Part shown: in pieces, positions 20,808-31,790 of the stretch
Numbering within the stretch: the stretch's first letter is position 1
Layout: each line of letters starts with the position of its first letter
Origin: Diplonema papillatum
Lineage: Eukaryota > Euglenozoa > Diplonemea > Diplonemida > Diplonemidae
Length of the DNA: 64,000 nt
Assembly: GCA_030068145.1 (NCBI GenBank)
Contig: JAPJBO010000225.1
Location: forward strand, 212,462-276,461
Reading direction: 5' to 3'
Translations under genes and position numbers: made by a program
The notes under the pieces: model-generated
The model's input: only the letters and a program-made list of their open reading frames with translations
The model's database searches: none
Told to the model about the DNA's origin: nothing

Positions 20808-22478
20808 AGAGAGAAAGTATGTGTGCGTACGCGAGGAAGAAGAAGAGTGGGGAGAGCTCTGCATACCGTGCTCCTGGCTACTTCTTCTGGGGCATGTTGG
20901 GCTCGTGGTTCACTTATTCGTGCCTAGCTCTCCCTGTATGCGGCCATGTGTCGACGAGTGGAATATGAGAGAGTGTCGTTCCTGCCGCTTCGCCCATCCC
21001 ACGCCAGTTGTCGTTTGCAGGCCGGGGGTTGCCACGCTGGCATATCCTGGCTCTGCAATCCCGGGGAGCAATGAACTCCCCATTCCGTCAAGAAACAACG
21101 GCAGGTGGAACATTTTCATGGAAGTGACCTCCGGCAAGGTCTGGTACACCCTCCCTGCCCTCCCCCGACGTTGTGTTTATTCCGTCCACCCATGCGTGCA
21201 TTCGATTGTGTTCTTGGACAGCATCGTAATGGTGCTGTAGAACTTGGCCCGTCGCTCCGCCTCTCGCGCTCTTTCCTCGTTGGTACTTCAACCATTAGTA
21301 CCGGCCTTGTTCACTCTTGGCAGAGGTTACTTCGCAGCCTGGCCCCAAACGGTGACGAGTCTTCCGTGTGCGTTTGTTTGAGGCATTGACTTTGTGTTTT
21401 AAGAATTGTAGGCTTGCACGTTGGCGTACGAAAGATCATTTCACCAGTTCAGTTTGCATGTCTGTGCTCCACACGGAGATCCCTGACACGAGAACCAGCA
21501 GGCGAAAGGCAAACCCTACGTGGAGAGCGTCCAAACTTGGTCCATCGAAAAAAAAAAAAGGATGCGGCAACGCAGAAGCTTTGGTAAGGATGGGAAACGG
21601 GCGGGGAAGTACGTTTTTTTTTACCTAACATGAAAAATGTTGGAGGAAATGAGAAGCTCGTCGCCGCAAACGTGGCGTTTTCACTTGCGTCCTGAATCCA
21701 GCTTTACGTAAAAAAACGATCAGGCACTGCGTTCAACGAAAAACAACTCTCTCTTCCCATCATCATCATCATCATTAGTTTTGTATCAGCCGTGGTTGAG
21801 CGAGTGACGAGCTCTTTTTTTAGCCGGTCCACCCACTCTGACCCTGGTAGTTCTTTGTCTACGATGACGGCGGCATGCCGAAGAGCAGCCTGGTACTACA
21901 AATGAATGACGACAAAGATACGCACCGATGTTCTCTGCTGTGTTGTCCATCTCCTTAGCCCACAGGGAAAATAGTTTAAGACCCATTTCTGGTCAAAAAT
22001 GAATCGACATGCTAGGGGTTCCCATGAAGCTTTCCGGCAGTTGTTTCTTTTGTTGCATTGTGCAGAAATACTGCAGGGTGCAATGTGACTAGACCTCTTG
22101 AGTTTGCTCACGATTGCGGGAGTCGGAAGACCTACCGGATCCTAAAACAGGACCGAACCTTTCGTGAGAAAAAGTATGCGAGGTTTGTGGATACTGTCCG
22201 AAGCCACCGACGAAGGTACCCACCGATACTCTTATACCTCATGTACCCACCACCTCACCACCTTCAAGGAGAAAGATATATCCCCGTTGCCGACCTTTCA
22301 CTCGAAAAAAGTGAAGAATTGAGCACCCCTCTGCTTGGTTTCTGTTGTCAAGAGCTGCGACTCAACTATTCTTGAACGTATGCAAAATACTGCAGGGATC
22401 AGTTGACTCTTGGGTTTTGTGCTGCTCACGATTGCAAGAGTGGGGTTCTGTCAAGAGCCGCGACTCCACTGTTTTTGT
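20808..22478. other. Gene-free stretch with one dispersed repeat
   Basis: Contains 21609-21830 (copy of 10499-10663) with a CAT trinucleotide run near 21761-21775. Near 22211-22310 is GAAGGTACCCACCGATACTC followed by TTATACCTC, which resembles 24719-24760. Nothing coding recognised. Confidence 0.45.
21609..21830 (+). repeat. Dispersed repeat (copy 2 of pair with 10499-10663)
   Basis: Same block order as 10499-10663, with an inserted stretch containing a CAT microsatellite between the AACGA-CAG and CCGTGGTTG-G blocks. Confidence 0.7.
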
Positions 22479-22617
22479 TTTGTATAAGCACCTGCTTTGT
22501 AGGAAATGCTTGAGGAGACTGCCAGTTGCGATAGATCAAAGGAGGTAAATGTGATATAGCCCACACGAAACACAGGTAAATCTGGGTTTAGTGGCGGGCG
22601 TAGGCGTTCAACAAAAG
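22479..22617. repeat. Dispersed repeat, 138 bp (copy 2 of 3)
   Basis: Near-identical to 6735-6870 in the same orientation; see that entry. Confidence 0.85.
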
Positions 22618-23087
22618 CGTTGGTGAACGTAATGTATGGTCTATGTGTATCTGTTCGTCGTCCGCCGAGCGCAGGATGCACTCCCGTGAAGGGGGGACAT
22701 CCCGCAAAACTGGCCCACAACACGTACGCATAGCACGCTCTCTACACTGTATTGTCCACCCTCACATGACTGTGATAATGATTCTGTCTCGTTCTTCTTC
22801 GCGTAGTAGTTGAGTTTTTGGCGTCGACGATTCGTAGTAAAAAGTGGTCGTCCTCAACTATCCGAAAACGACCCGAGCGCCGAACTCCGGGTGTAGAAGT
22901 GCTCTTGAACGAACGGACACCATCTCCCCCCACGCAGATGCAAGCAGTGCACAGATAATGCAATGCACACATTGCTCGTGCATTTGGATCACCAACCACC
23001 GGACTATGCAGCATTGGCTCGTTAGACGTCGACCGTGCTAATTGACTCGTTAGACCACAGCTGCCATGCACGAATTTCTTAAGGATT
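22618..23087. other. Gene-free stretch
   Basis: No gene or recognised repeat apart from the flanking copies. Confidence 0.4.
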
Positions 23088-23236
23088 GGGCACGTAATTG
23101 CAGGAGATACTCGAAGAGGCCGCCAGTTCCTGCATTACGAAGGAGGATCACAAAAGGAACCTGCTGTAGCCCAGCACGCCAGCCCCACGAAACACAGGTA
23201 ACACTGGGTTTACTGCTGGGTGTAAGCATTGCACGT
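23088..23236. repeat. Dispersed repeat (copy 3 of 3, diverged)
   Basis: Keeps GAGGCCGCCAGTT, TACGAAGGAGG, CCACGAAACACAGGTAA and CTGGGTTTA of the 6735-6870 family, with many substitutions and an insertion before the CACGAAACACAGG block. Older than the other two. Confidence 0.65.
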
Positions 23237-23312
23237 AAGGAACCCAGTTGTGATAATATTGCTTCTCCCCGCGGCGCCTCCGAGTAATGTGCTTGCTTTT
23301 TTTCCCCGTCCA

Positions 23313-23681
23313 TTTAAAGGGGGGGGGGCGTCGAATAATAACAGTTATTTGACACACGTCTGGCTGTCTAACAACACTACCGCTATTTGATCCTCGGTCC
23401 GTAAATCCGCTTTTGTTCCTGTGTTGGTGTATTTAAGTTCAGGGCTTTGAGTGGAATCGAAGTATGGCCCACGTGTCACTACCGTCGGCTTTGAGTATCC
23501 GACACGCTGCTTCTGGGTCCTGTGGCTCCTCTCCGAAGGGTGGGTGGGGCGGGATCCTTCGGGGGACGGATGGAGCGAGGGAGGTTGTCAGCTTGCTACT
23601 GTTCGGCTACCCGGAACTTTTATTATTATTCGACACATCGAATAAGAACACAGGTGTTATTATTCGACCCCCCTCTTTAAA
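23313..23681. mobile_element. MITE with GGGTCGAATAATAACA-type ends, copy A
   Basis: About 370 bp. The left end TTTAAAGGGG...CGTCGAATAATAACA is complemented at the right by TGTTATTATTCGACCCCC then CTCTTTAAA. Shares ends and CACACGTCTGGCTGTC/ CTACTGTTCG internal pieces with 34291-34661. No coding capacity. The TTTAAA at both limits could be part of the ends or a target duplication. Confidence 0.75.
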
Positions 23682-24080
23682 AGGAAAAATAAGGACCCCA
23701 GGTGAGTCGGTTCGCTCCTACGAAAAGAGCTATCCAGTAACGTCCGCCGGCAGAGAAACCTACCCAAACCGGGTGGGCTGGTCTAACCCTTGCTGTCTTC
23801 AAAAGAAAGAAGAGACAGAGATAAACCCCAAAAATCAATGTAGCCGCGCCGACAACCAACGAGAAAGAAGGAACGAAAGAGGGAATTTACACCCGCCTCG
23901 AAAGCCAGTCGGAGAACTTTAAATCGCCGGCTCAGCTCCTTCGAGTCGTAACAACACACAATGTCGGACCGAGCCCCCGTGACTGCCTGGCATCGCCAGC
24001 GTTTTTCATTGTACCTAACCTCACTCGTGCGTTAAAAACACCAAAAGCAGCGTGCGACGGTGTAGCTCCTCCCACAGCGA
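23682..24080. other. Gene-free stretch
   Basis: No gene or repeat recognised. Confidence 0.4.
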
Positions 24081-24224
24081 GAGGGACAGTGGGTCAAATC
24101 TCTTCCGCGGATGTTGAGATTTACAGAGAGATTCATACTGGCAGCGACCCCTGAGGGACAGTGGGTCATATCTCTTCCGCGGATGTTGAGATTTACAGAG
24201 AGATTCATACTGGCAGCGACCCTT
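24081..24224. repeat. 72-bp tandem duplication
   Basis: GAGGGACAGTGGGTCA, CTCTTCCGCGGATGTTGAG and ATTCATACTGGCAGCGACCC occur in 24081-24152 and again in 24153-24224 with one or two differences. Confidence 0.95.
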
Positions 24225-24700
24225 GAGGCCATCGACGAGACTCGTGTTGACGGCAATCCTGATAGGATATCGACAACAGAGCGGTTGCTGCGAACCGTAA
24301 TTAGCGCTAGGGTCCAGGTGGTGCCACAGTGCAGTTACCAAAGTGGCTGAGCGGGCGGATGCTCTGAGGTGGAATAGTCAAAAATGCCATGGGAATAAGT
24401 ATTTCCGAAGTGCAGGGTTTTAGGGATTCCGGCCAGAGAAGTAGCTTCATATACCCGATGTTAACCCCATACAATATCCAAAAAAAAAATATAGTTATAG
24501 CCAGCGGCCGGTGGTGTCGTGGGTGGGCAGCGGTAGTGGTTTTAGGGATTCCGGCCCACAAAAATAAAAAAAATACATGAGCAGCACACATTCACGAAAA
24601 AAGACGGTCAAACGGTACCAAGAAGACAGACAGTCACCTACTGCGGCACCATGCTGAGGAGGGCCTACCGTAAGTAAGGTATGTGGTCAAAGGCCGAGAC
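24225..24700. other. Gene-free stretch
   Basis: GTTTTAGGGATTCCGGCC occurs at about 24417 and 24538, a local direct repeat. At 24347 TGGCTGAGCGG resembles a tRNA A box but no matching B box follows. Confidence 0.4.
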
Positions 24701-24718
24701 CACCAATGACCAACAACT

Positions 24719-24861
24719 AAGGTACCCACCGATCCTCTTACCTCGTGTAACCACCACTCTTACGGCACTCAGAGCACAAAGGATATCTTCCCATAACGAC
24801 GAAGGTCACCCGGAGACTATAAAACCCCGGAGTTTCAAGCGAACTTTCACTCTAAAAAGTG
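24719..24861 (+). repeat. Dispersed module with TATAAAACCCCGG
   Basis: AGGTACCCACCGAT, CTTACCTCGTGTAACCACCA, AAAGGATAT and then CACCCGGAGACTATAAAACC followed by CCGGAGTTTCAAGCGAAC and TTTCACTCTAAAAA. The same order in diverged form is seen near 9830-9910 and 22211-22310, and the core near 3890, 9343, 6040 and 16860. The core resembles a TATA box promoter. Confidence 0.6.
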
Positions 24862-26138
24862 TTTGCGACACCCCATCTTGGAATCCGCCTTGAGTGACTG
24901 AGCTGTAGCACCCTGTGGCAGCCGGCTGAACCCCTGACCTTTTTCCGACATCATCATATGCCGCAAAGATTTCCGGCCGCACTGGGTTATCCCAAGTTTT
25001 TCCCGCCTTTCGAAGCCCAAGACCTGCCGAGGCCCTGCGTTTCAAAGAAGGGAAACAAGCATACATCGGCCCCCCTTCAGTGGTGCAAGCACCACGCGCT
25101 CGTCATTCCCAACAAATATTTTCCCCCCTCTCAACAGTCAACCGCAGACTCAAAGCATACCGGCTTCTTAAAACTCGAAACAGTTTCAAAACACTCAACC
25201 CCCAATACCGCCGGAAACCTCATATGTTTCAAAACGTCCGGCCGCCATCTGCGCAAAGCATCCAACTCGGATGACCAGAAAAATACCTACCCTCCCCGTG
25301 CAAGATCGCGCTCATTTCTTGAAACCCCCGATCTTATACAAGAGGGGGAGGACGTGATCTTAAACACGGGGGAGGGTAGGCAGTGCTCCGCTAAGGAGCC
25401 CCCCGAAGGAATTCCTCAAGTGCTGGAAAAAGCCGGGGAGTCGGAGGAATGGGCAGTTCGCGACTGGTGCTGGCGATGAAGTCTTCGGATAATCGATTTT
25501 TGGCACCGGTTGGGACTCGGAGCTGCAAAGGTTTTCCGCGCCTGCGGCGTCTTCTTTGCTGCGTCACGTTGTGGCCAGATGATTCGAACTTTTTTAGAAG
25601 GCTTCATGACACATTTGACTGAATGAAGAGCAGTGGTATCCCCGACGTTTATCAGGAGTTCTCGTGCTCCCAAACAGCACCCTTGGGCTGAACGGACTGC
25701 AGTGCGGCCCCGGAGGCGGAGCCAACCTGCCAGTTTTTAGTGATCTTCGTAGCCGGCCCGAAAAACAAGCTCCGAAAAGGTGCAGTGGCGCAAACCGCCT
25801 GTTTTTTGGCAAAATCTACGCACCTCGATACTGCCCAAACGGCAGGGGGAAACGATCAAACGATCTCTTGCCGAAGTTAGCGGGAGCACTGAGGGTAGGT
25901 AAGAAAGAATTTGCCGGAAGCACACAGAAAAATAAACGAAATAAACGCTAGAAAATGTTCCTTTGTCCGCGCTCCAATCAATGAGCGAGAAGAAGAAAAC
26001 GTAGCCGAAGGCATGGTTGTCTATCGAAAAGTTCTCAAAGCGAACTCTGAAAAAGAAGGATGTGTATCGAATATCGAAAGAATCGATATCTTCGATTATC
26101 GGTGGTTTAAACAGTTTTCACTCTGAAGGGAAAACATC
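24862..26138. other. Gene-free stretch
   Basis: A 173-residue frame at 24958-25479 has no known motif and overlaps opposite-strand frames. AGTCAACCGCAGACTC near 25138 is a weak relative of the TATA module. No gene supported. Confidence 0.4.
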
Positions 26139-26350
26139 GGCTCATTTGCATGCAATGACTCCCCACGAACGCAACGAGAGCAGGGGAAGTAACGAGGCTC
26201 ACTCGGGTGAACCCTTGTCAATACCATCCAACGACTGTAACGCACATGCACACTGGCTGACGCTAGCGTCTGTCAAGAGCATGTGTGCCAGTGGCTAAAG
26301 GTGATATTAGGGGCATTGGCTCACTCTGTCTAAGACACTAACGCAACACT
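26139..26350 (-). repeat. Dispersed repeat (copy 2 of 3, inverted)
   Basis: Reverse complement of parts of 5495-5887: the ATTTGCATGCAA end, the GTATTGACAAGG block, GCTCTTGACAGACGCTAGCG and GACAGAGTGAGCCAATGCC. The CCTGGGAGG middle section of copy 1 is absent here. Confidence 0.8.
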
Positions 26351-27019
26351 CGCGTTTGCCAGAATATTTTGTACCGGTCGTAACTCACCGCTGCATTCTA
26401 ATCGCATCGGTCTAAGTGCAAACACAGCCGATGCGTCGCTGCTGCTGTGTGCTCTCGGATCGACGCCGCACAGACGGCCTGAAGTCGCTCGTTTCTTGGT
26501 AAAGGGTGACCCGTTCTTTTTCAGGACTTGCCCCCGAATTAGAACGCCATACTACTAATACCTCATCAGTACGCGGTGGAGTCATCGAGAATCTTCTTGG
26601 CCCGTCTGCTGTGATGCTTGCTGTTACTAATTTGCAGGCTTGCAGGAGGGTGCAGTTGAGTCTCATGCGTTTATAAGTAGTTAGCGCAAGAAAGTTTGCA
26701 AGTATTCATCATGCCAGACAGCGCGCTTTCAATCCGATGGCTGACGCGAGACGACTTTCCTCGGCGACCAAGTGCAAACCTTCGGTTCGCACGAATTCTG
26801 TACACTTGTGCACTTGGTCGGGGCTGCTGTTTCAGCACTTGGCAGGCAATGTGTTGCGTCCTTACAGACATCTTCCTCCATCGGTGCAACAATCATCTTT
26901 GACAGGGCCACGGCTCGCTCCGCGCCCACGGCGCAACGACTTGCGCCCGCCGTAGTAGTACGGAATAGTAGTGGGGCGACCGGATACTCCTCGGAGAGAT
27001 GTTCCCTGCACTCTAACTC

Positions 27020-27054
<35 letters not shown>

Positions 27055-29469
27055 TTCCTGCAACTGCACTTGGGGGTACACTCAACCGGGGGTGGGATGG
27101 ACAGTATGCGGCGGGCGCGCGTTTACTTTTTTCGGCGCAACGATACCACCGCGGAAAGCGAAAACGAATGGACAGACTGAACCGCAAGACGAAGGCACCT
27201 AGCTTCGACTAGAGGCCGACGTGCTGACTCACTGGAGAACTGCTTGCACGACTCCTGCCAGAAACCGCTGACGCAAACAACACAAACAAAAACAATTTCA
27301 CTCTAAAAATGTAGTCCAAAATAACAACGATTGAACGAATGAACTAGGCGGTTTGCCTAGCGTGACGAAGAAGGATTCACCCGCAGCAAAGCTCGAGTCG
27401 ATGTAGCGGAGTGCCACAACCCACTCTTTGACCGTCTCCACTCGTGTTCAGCGCAAGTTCGAAGCCCCAAGTACTCCAAGCGTTGATGCAGTGCACTTGA
27501 CCGCAGGACCGTACCTCCGAACATGTGAAGGTGAGTCCACCCCGGTCCACTAGTGCTTGCAAAGGGGGCGAAGAAAAGACGCCACCGTAAAACCCCGGAA
27601 GCGCATTGCAGGTACAGGCAGTCAGTACTGTAGACCGGTCGTCAACCTTCTCTCACGGGTACAACCCTGAAGGTGAGCCATACAGATCGCGACATGGCCG
27701 ACACCGCAAAGTATTCGGGTTGCGGGACGGTAGTACCACCCTGCTGATGCTCTCTGCTCGTTCTGCGCACACTCAACAGGGGGGTACAAACGCTGGGCTG
27801 CCTCAGCTAGCCGCTGTAGAAATGCTATCAGGGGCTTTGCCCTGTGGGTGCGACTACCACGGATTGTCTCCCGAAGGAAGGTCCACCTGAGTCCCTTGCA
27901 CTTTTAGGGGCAGGGGTGCTGGTGTGTCTGTAGAAATGCTATCAGGGGCTTTGCCCTGTGGGTGCCACTATCCCCCCAGTGTTAGACGCCACTTCGAAAA
28001 CCGACCTTGTCGGAAGCCCCCACGAGAACGTACATGTAGAAGCAATTTTCACCCGGAGAAACCCGCCGGAAGTCAACCAAAACCTACCTCGCTTGAGAGC
28101 CTTCGGCGCGTCAAGTTGGAATCTCTACGTTGCCGAGCAAACTCGTACCCGCGCGCGACACCGGGTTTGAAGAAAGGCATAAAGCCGACAAAACGCACGC
28201 CGCCCGCCTTTTCGACGCCACCGGCTTCCGCCATATTCAAGGAATACCAAGGAAGCGATGCCAATACACACCCACACAACCAATATTCCCCGCCATCAAG
28301 AAACAAGTTGAAGACAACCTGTACGCTTTACAGGACCATCGGAGACCCAGCAAGACGTCAATATGCCGGGCCAACCCCCTACACTTTGGCACCTCGCGTG
28401 CAACCCATGAGTTAAGCCGAAGATTGCAACCACAAACCTCGCGATGATCAACGCAGTCAAAAAAAGAATAAAACGAAAGTTCTGGGCACCCCAGCGGCGA
28501 CCGCCCGGGAAAAAAACCGAAGGAACAAGGAACAGAACTTTCATCAACACGATAGGAAAAAAAGGGGGGAAAAAGTACACCCACCCACCACCGGGTCCCT
28601 TCCTAGCAAAAAAAAGAACCTCCTTTTTTCCAACAAAACTACGCATTTATTTCTCTCTTGCCTTCCCTCTTTTTTTCAGCGTGGCAAAAACAAATGCAAA
28701 CACTTTTTCAGTGTCTGCAGTATCCCTTTCTTTTACGCGGTGTGAAAATACCTGCACAGCAAAGTTCAGGCATGCGCGCTCGCAACGGTGCGCGTTGTCC
28801 GCGTCGTCAGGGATCAGTGGAGAGAATCCTGATACGATTATGTTTTTTGCAAAAAAAGACGGTGTGGTCGGTGGGCCAGTTCCCCGTAGTTCTCAACATG
28901 GGGCGGGGAGCATTGCAAGAACGTGCTTGGAATGGGTATGTGCTCAACACCGCACTGGTCCCGTCTGCGCCGTGTTTCGGTCCTTTAAGCCACGGACACA
29001 TAAGGCGGACCATCATCAGCGTGGAACCTGAGTGTCTGCAGACAGGACTGCGGTGTGAGTCTGGTTTGTCCAAACGGACGGAGGGGAAGGGGAGTTGCCC
29101 GGGATGCAGGAAGCCTTCAGGGATAACTCTGGGTCAAACTCAAGAGTTTTATGACTCCAAAATAAGGGACCTGGTGCTTGTCGAACAAGGTTGGTGGCAC
29201 ACCCATCCACAGCAGCCATCGATCCTTTTTGACGTGTCTTTGCTCTGGAGGCAAAATGTCCGCACTCCATCTTGAGATCAACCAACATCAGGAAACAAGA
29301 GAAAAACGTCGACTTCTGGTTGTTCGGCGACCGAATCACGAAAAAGTAGGGGATAAAAAAAGAAAAAGGAAAATAACAGAAAAGAACGAAAGAACACCAA
29401 ACAAATCACGAAAAAGTAGAAAGTAGAAGAAATAAAGGACCCCAAGGGGAGAACACCAGAAGAGGAACC
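26351..29469. other. Gene-free 3.1-kb stretch
   Basis: No gene recognised. Holds a (CT)n run at 27020-27051, a 38-bp string (CTGTAGAAATGCTATCAGGG and onward) present at 27814-27851 and again at 27928-27965, and an A-rich run before the next gene (29340-29440) that may be its promoter or 5' UTR. Confidence 0.45.
27020..27051. repeat. (CT)n microsatellite
   Basis: Sixteen CT units, followed by TTCCTTCC. Confidence 0.97.
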
Positions 29470-30354
29470 ATGGGGTGCTGCGGCAGTGCCGGGTTGGTCG
29501 ATAGCCAGAATGGGGCACCCCCGACGAAAGCGAAGAAGCAGCTGGACTACGGGATAGATAGCAGCCGGCAGAAGTCGGGCGCAAAGGGTGCGAAGGTCGA
29601 CAACGTGTCCATACCGTCACTCACGCGGAACACCAGTGAGCGGCCCACGCAGGCGACACCCAGCAGTGGGAGTGACCTGAACGAAGACTCCGCAGACAAC
29701 AACAACATCAACAACAACAACGTCAACGAGCCATTCTCCGATAAGCGCGAAGGCGCTGCCGGCTTGACCGTGCCTCCCAACGCTCCCGATGCAATGCTGA
29801 CTGCACGCCCTCAAGCCTCTGCAGCAGGGCTCAGCGTTGGCGATGAGGGCTGCATGCGTCTTGGCAGCTCCCTACGTCAGAGCGTACCGCAGCTGGGTGA
29901 CAACAAGCGCAATGAGGGATCGACGACGGCAGGAGACGACCTGGATGCCGTCGGGTATCTCCTGCAGCAAGCGACGCAAGCCGTGGAGGCAGCGAACGAC
30001 CTGCAGAACGACGAGGAAGTCCTGCTTTACGACCTCCGCTCCATGACCGAAACCGAGCTCGAGGACGACCTGTCCATCGTCTACAGGCTCAACGGCCGGA
30101 AGTCTGGCAGCAACAACAACAGCAAGAACAACAACAGCGCGAAGTCGCGATCGCCTGTGGTGCCTATAGCTCCCCCGTCCCTGGGGTCGGGCAAGCCGGC
30201 AGCCCCCGTCGTGCAGCCTTCACCTCCCTCGCCCCTCCTCCCATCCGTCGACCTCTTGGCCCACGACGACAGCCAGCGGCAAGCGCAGAAGGTCCGCCCC
30301 AAGCGCACCCCTTGCACACCACCACCCCGGTTCCCCGACGGCTTCATCCCCTAA
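29470..30354 (+). CDS. Hypothetical MGCC protein, likely N-terminally lipidated
   Basis: 294-residue single-exon protein of unknown function. It starts MGCCGSAG; Gly2 with Cys3 and Cys4 is a textbook N-myristoylation plus palmitoylation signal, so peripheral attachment to the plasma membrane is expected (inference). Most of the rest is low complexity: Asn runs at about 77-85 and 212-221, Ser/Pro-rich tail from about 225, basic VRPKRTP near the end. One stretch, about residues 155-208 (DDLDAVGYLLQQATQAVEAA, NDEEVLLYDLRSMTETELED), looks helical and acidic and could be a partner-binding segment. The ATG at 29470 has a good context (AACCATGG). Even third-position GC use and lack of stops on this strand support a real gene. 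No homologue is recognised. Confidence 0.7.
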   Translation: MGCCGSAGLVDSQNGAPPTKAKKQLDYGIDSSRQKSGAKGAKVDNVSIPSLTRNTSERPTQATPSSGSDLNEDSADNNNINNNNVNEPFSDKREGAAGLTVPPNAPDAMLTARPQASAAGLSVGDEGCMRLGSSLRQSVPQLGDNKRNEGSTTAGDDLDAVGYLLQQATQAVEAANDLQNDEEVLLYDLRSMTETELEDDLSIVYRLNGRKSGSNNNSKNNNSAKSRSPVVPIAPPSLGSGKPAAPVVQPSPPSPLLPSVDLLAHDDSQRQAQKVRPKRTPCTPPPRFPDGFIP

Positions 30355-30729
30355 GCCCTCAAGTTGCAGAGCATAGCTTCTTCTTGAAAGCGAATTGCAG
30401 TTGCAGCCGGAGGGAGGGAGACAAACTGCGAGCCGTCAAACAACCGCAAGGAAGAGCAGAAGTTGTTGACGGCGTTTGTGGGAAGCAACTGATGCTGTCT
30501 CGGTAGCTGTTCGTCGGAGAACGGTCAGAACGTGGCTGAAACGCCATGTGCCAGTGTGGCGATGCAACTCGTCTGCAATGCTTACCTTGCCAACGTGCAC
30601 AGCTGCGGCTCTGGTTGGGTGTCAGTCATTGGTAGTCGGCCAAGCCTAAATCGGCCGCCCCTTCGTACCGTCGTTGACAGCGACCGTGAAGGGAACCTCC
30701 CCAAGCATGAACTCAAACACCAGACTGAA

Positions 30730-30755
30730 CGTCCTTCGGGATTATCGGCAACAAA
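30730..30755 (+). promoter_or_regulatory. Recurrent motif, copy 5 (diverged)
   Basis: CGTCC, TTCGGGATTATCGG, CAACAAA. The tail lacks part of the AACACAAA block. Confidence 0.4.
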
Positions 30756-30992
30756 TACCACGCAACTTGTAGAGAGCAGCAGGACTCATCCAATCTTCGC
30801 AACAAAAGAAGTGCATGTCGTCCACATCACTTGAAGCACCTGCACGTCGCCTGTGCTTGCGCGACCAATAGAACGAATGCTTGAAAACAGTTTGTTCTTG
30901 CTCCAGCGTTCTAACCGACTGTGCGTGGAAAACTCTGAGTCCCTCGTGGATCCGCAAATCCGTAGCAATATATCGCTAGACGCGAAGCTGGG

Positions 30993-31025
30993 CGTCCTTT
31001 TTATCCGGGATTGTCGGTAACACAC
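30993..31025 (+). promoter_or_regulatory. Recurrent motif, copy 6 (diverged)
   Basis: CGTCC, a short T-rich insertion, CCGGGATTGTCGG and TAACACAC. Confidence 0.4.
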
Positions 31026-31513
31026 TATCGTAGAGTCGTCCCGTCGTTTTCCCTTGCAGAGCGGTCAGAGCCTTTTCCGGCATTAGTCCTGTACCGTAGT
31101 CTTGTACTGCGTATCTTAAACTGCCTGGTGCCATCCGCGTCATCCCGCTATCCGGTGCCAGTCCGTTCGTCTGCAGCCAGGGCACCATTCTGCCATCCTA
31201 TTCTCCACCCGGTATGAGTCCTGCGCGAGCCTTGACCAGGCCTTGTGAAAACGGGGGTTAACACGACAAACAGAACACGACTCCGCTAACACTGTGCTCA
31301 GGACCCGGTTGTTGTGGGGTCACCCAGCCAGCCTTTTAGGCACAGCGCGTTTTCCACGCCCTATGGCTGCGTTGCATATGGCGCCTCATGAAGAGTCCCC
31401 GCGCTTTTAAAGCTGCACATGTAGCCACGAACGCGTCCTACACAGACCAGAATGAAGGGACCTCCACTGCTTTTTTTTTTTTTCATCCCTCACTGGTACC
31501 AGGGAAAGCCTGC

Positions 31514-31790
31514 TACACGGGAGCCAAGCTTCACGTGTTCGGCGGTACTGCAGAGCCACGGGCCTACGGGTCAAGTGGCTACCGATTTCCCAAACTAAAG
31601 CATCAAGGCGTGGCGCACCTTGGGGCTTGGCGCTTGCGCTGAACACAAGCTCGTCGAGACGGTCAGCCACAGGGCAGAGCGGACGGGGTTGTGGCACTGT
31701 GCTGCCTCCGACTCAAGCTTTGCGAGCTGTGGTTGACCGTCACGTTCCTGGACCGGGAGCGGCCTTTTTCTTCTTCTTTCTTCATCCCTC
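31514..31790 (+). repeat. Dispersed repeat, 277 bp, paired with 59481-59756
   Basis: The two copies are inverted relative to each other and about 90% alike by eye: TACACGGGAGCCAAGCTTCA, CGTGTTCGGCGGTACTGCAG, AGCTCGTCGAGACGGTCAGC, GACGGGGTTGTGGCACTGTG and GACCGTCACGTTCCTGGACC. Both end in a TTCTTCTTTCTT run. It could be a short retroposon or the 3' part of a larger element; no RNA polymerase III boxes seen. Confidence 0.85.

Larger units (their letters stand above)
30355..31513. other. Downstream flank with motif copies 5 and 6
   Basis: No gene seen. Two copies of the recurrent motif at about 30730 and 30993 lie in the same orientation. A poly-T tract is at 31471-31483. Confidence 0.45.

Noticed and set aside
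24338-24420. tRNA-Leu/Ser-like gene starting with GTGGCTGAGCGG
   Set aside because: The A-box string is good but no B box or T-arm lies at the right distance, and the anticodon arm does not fold.
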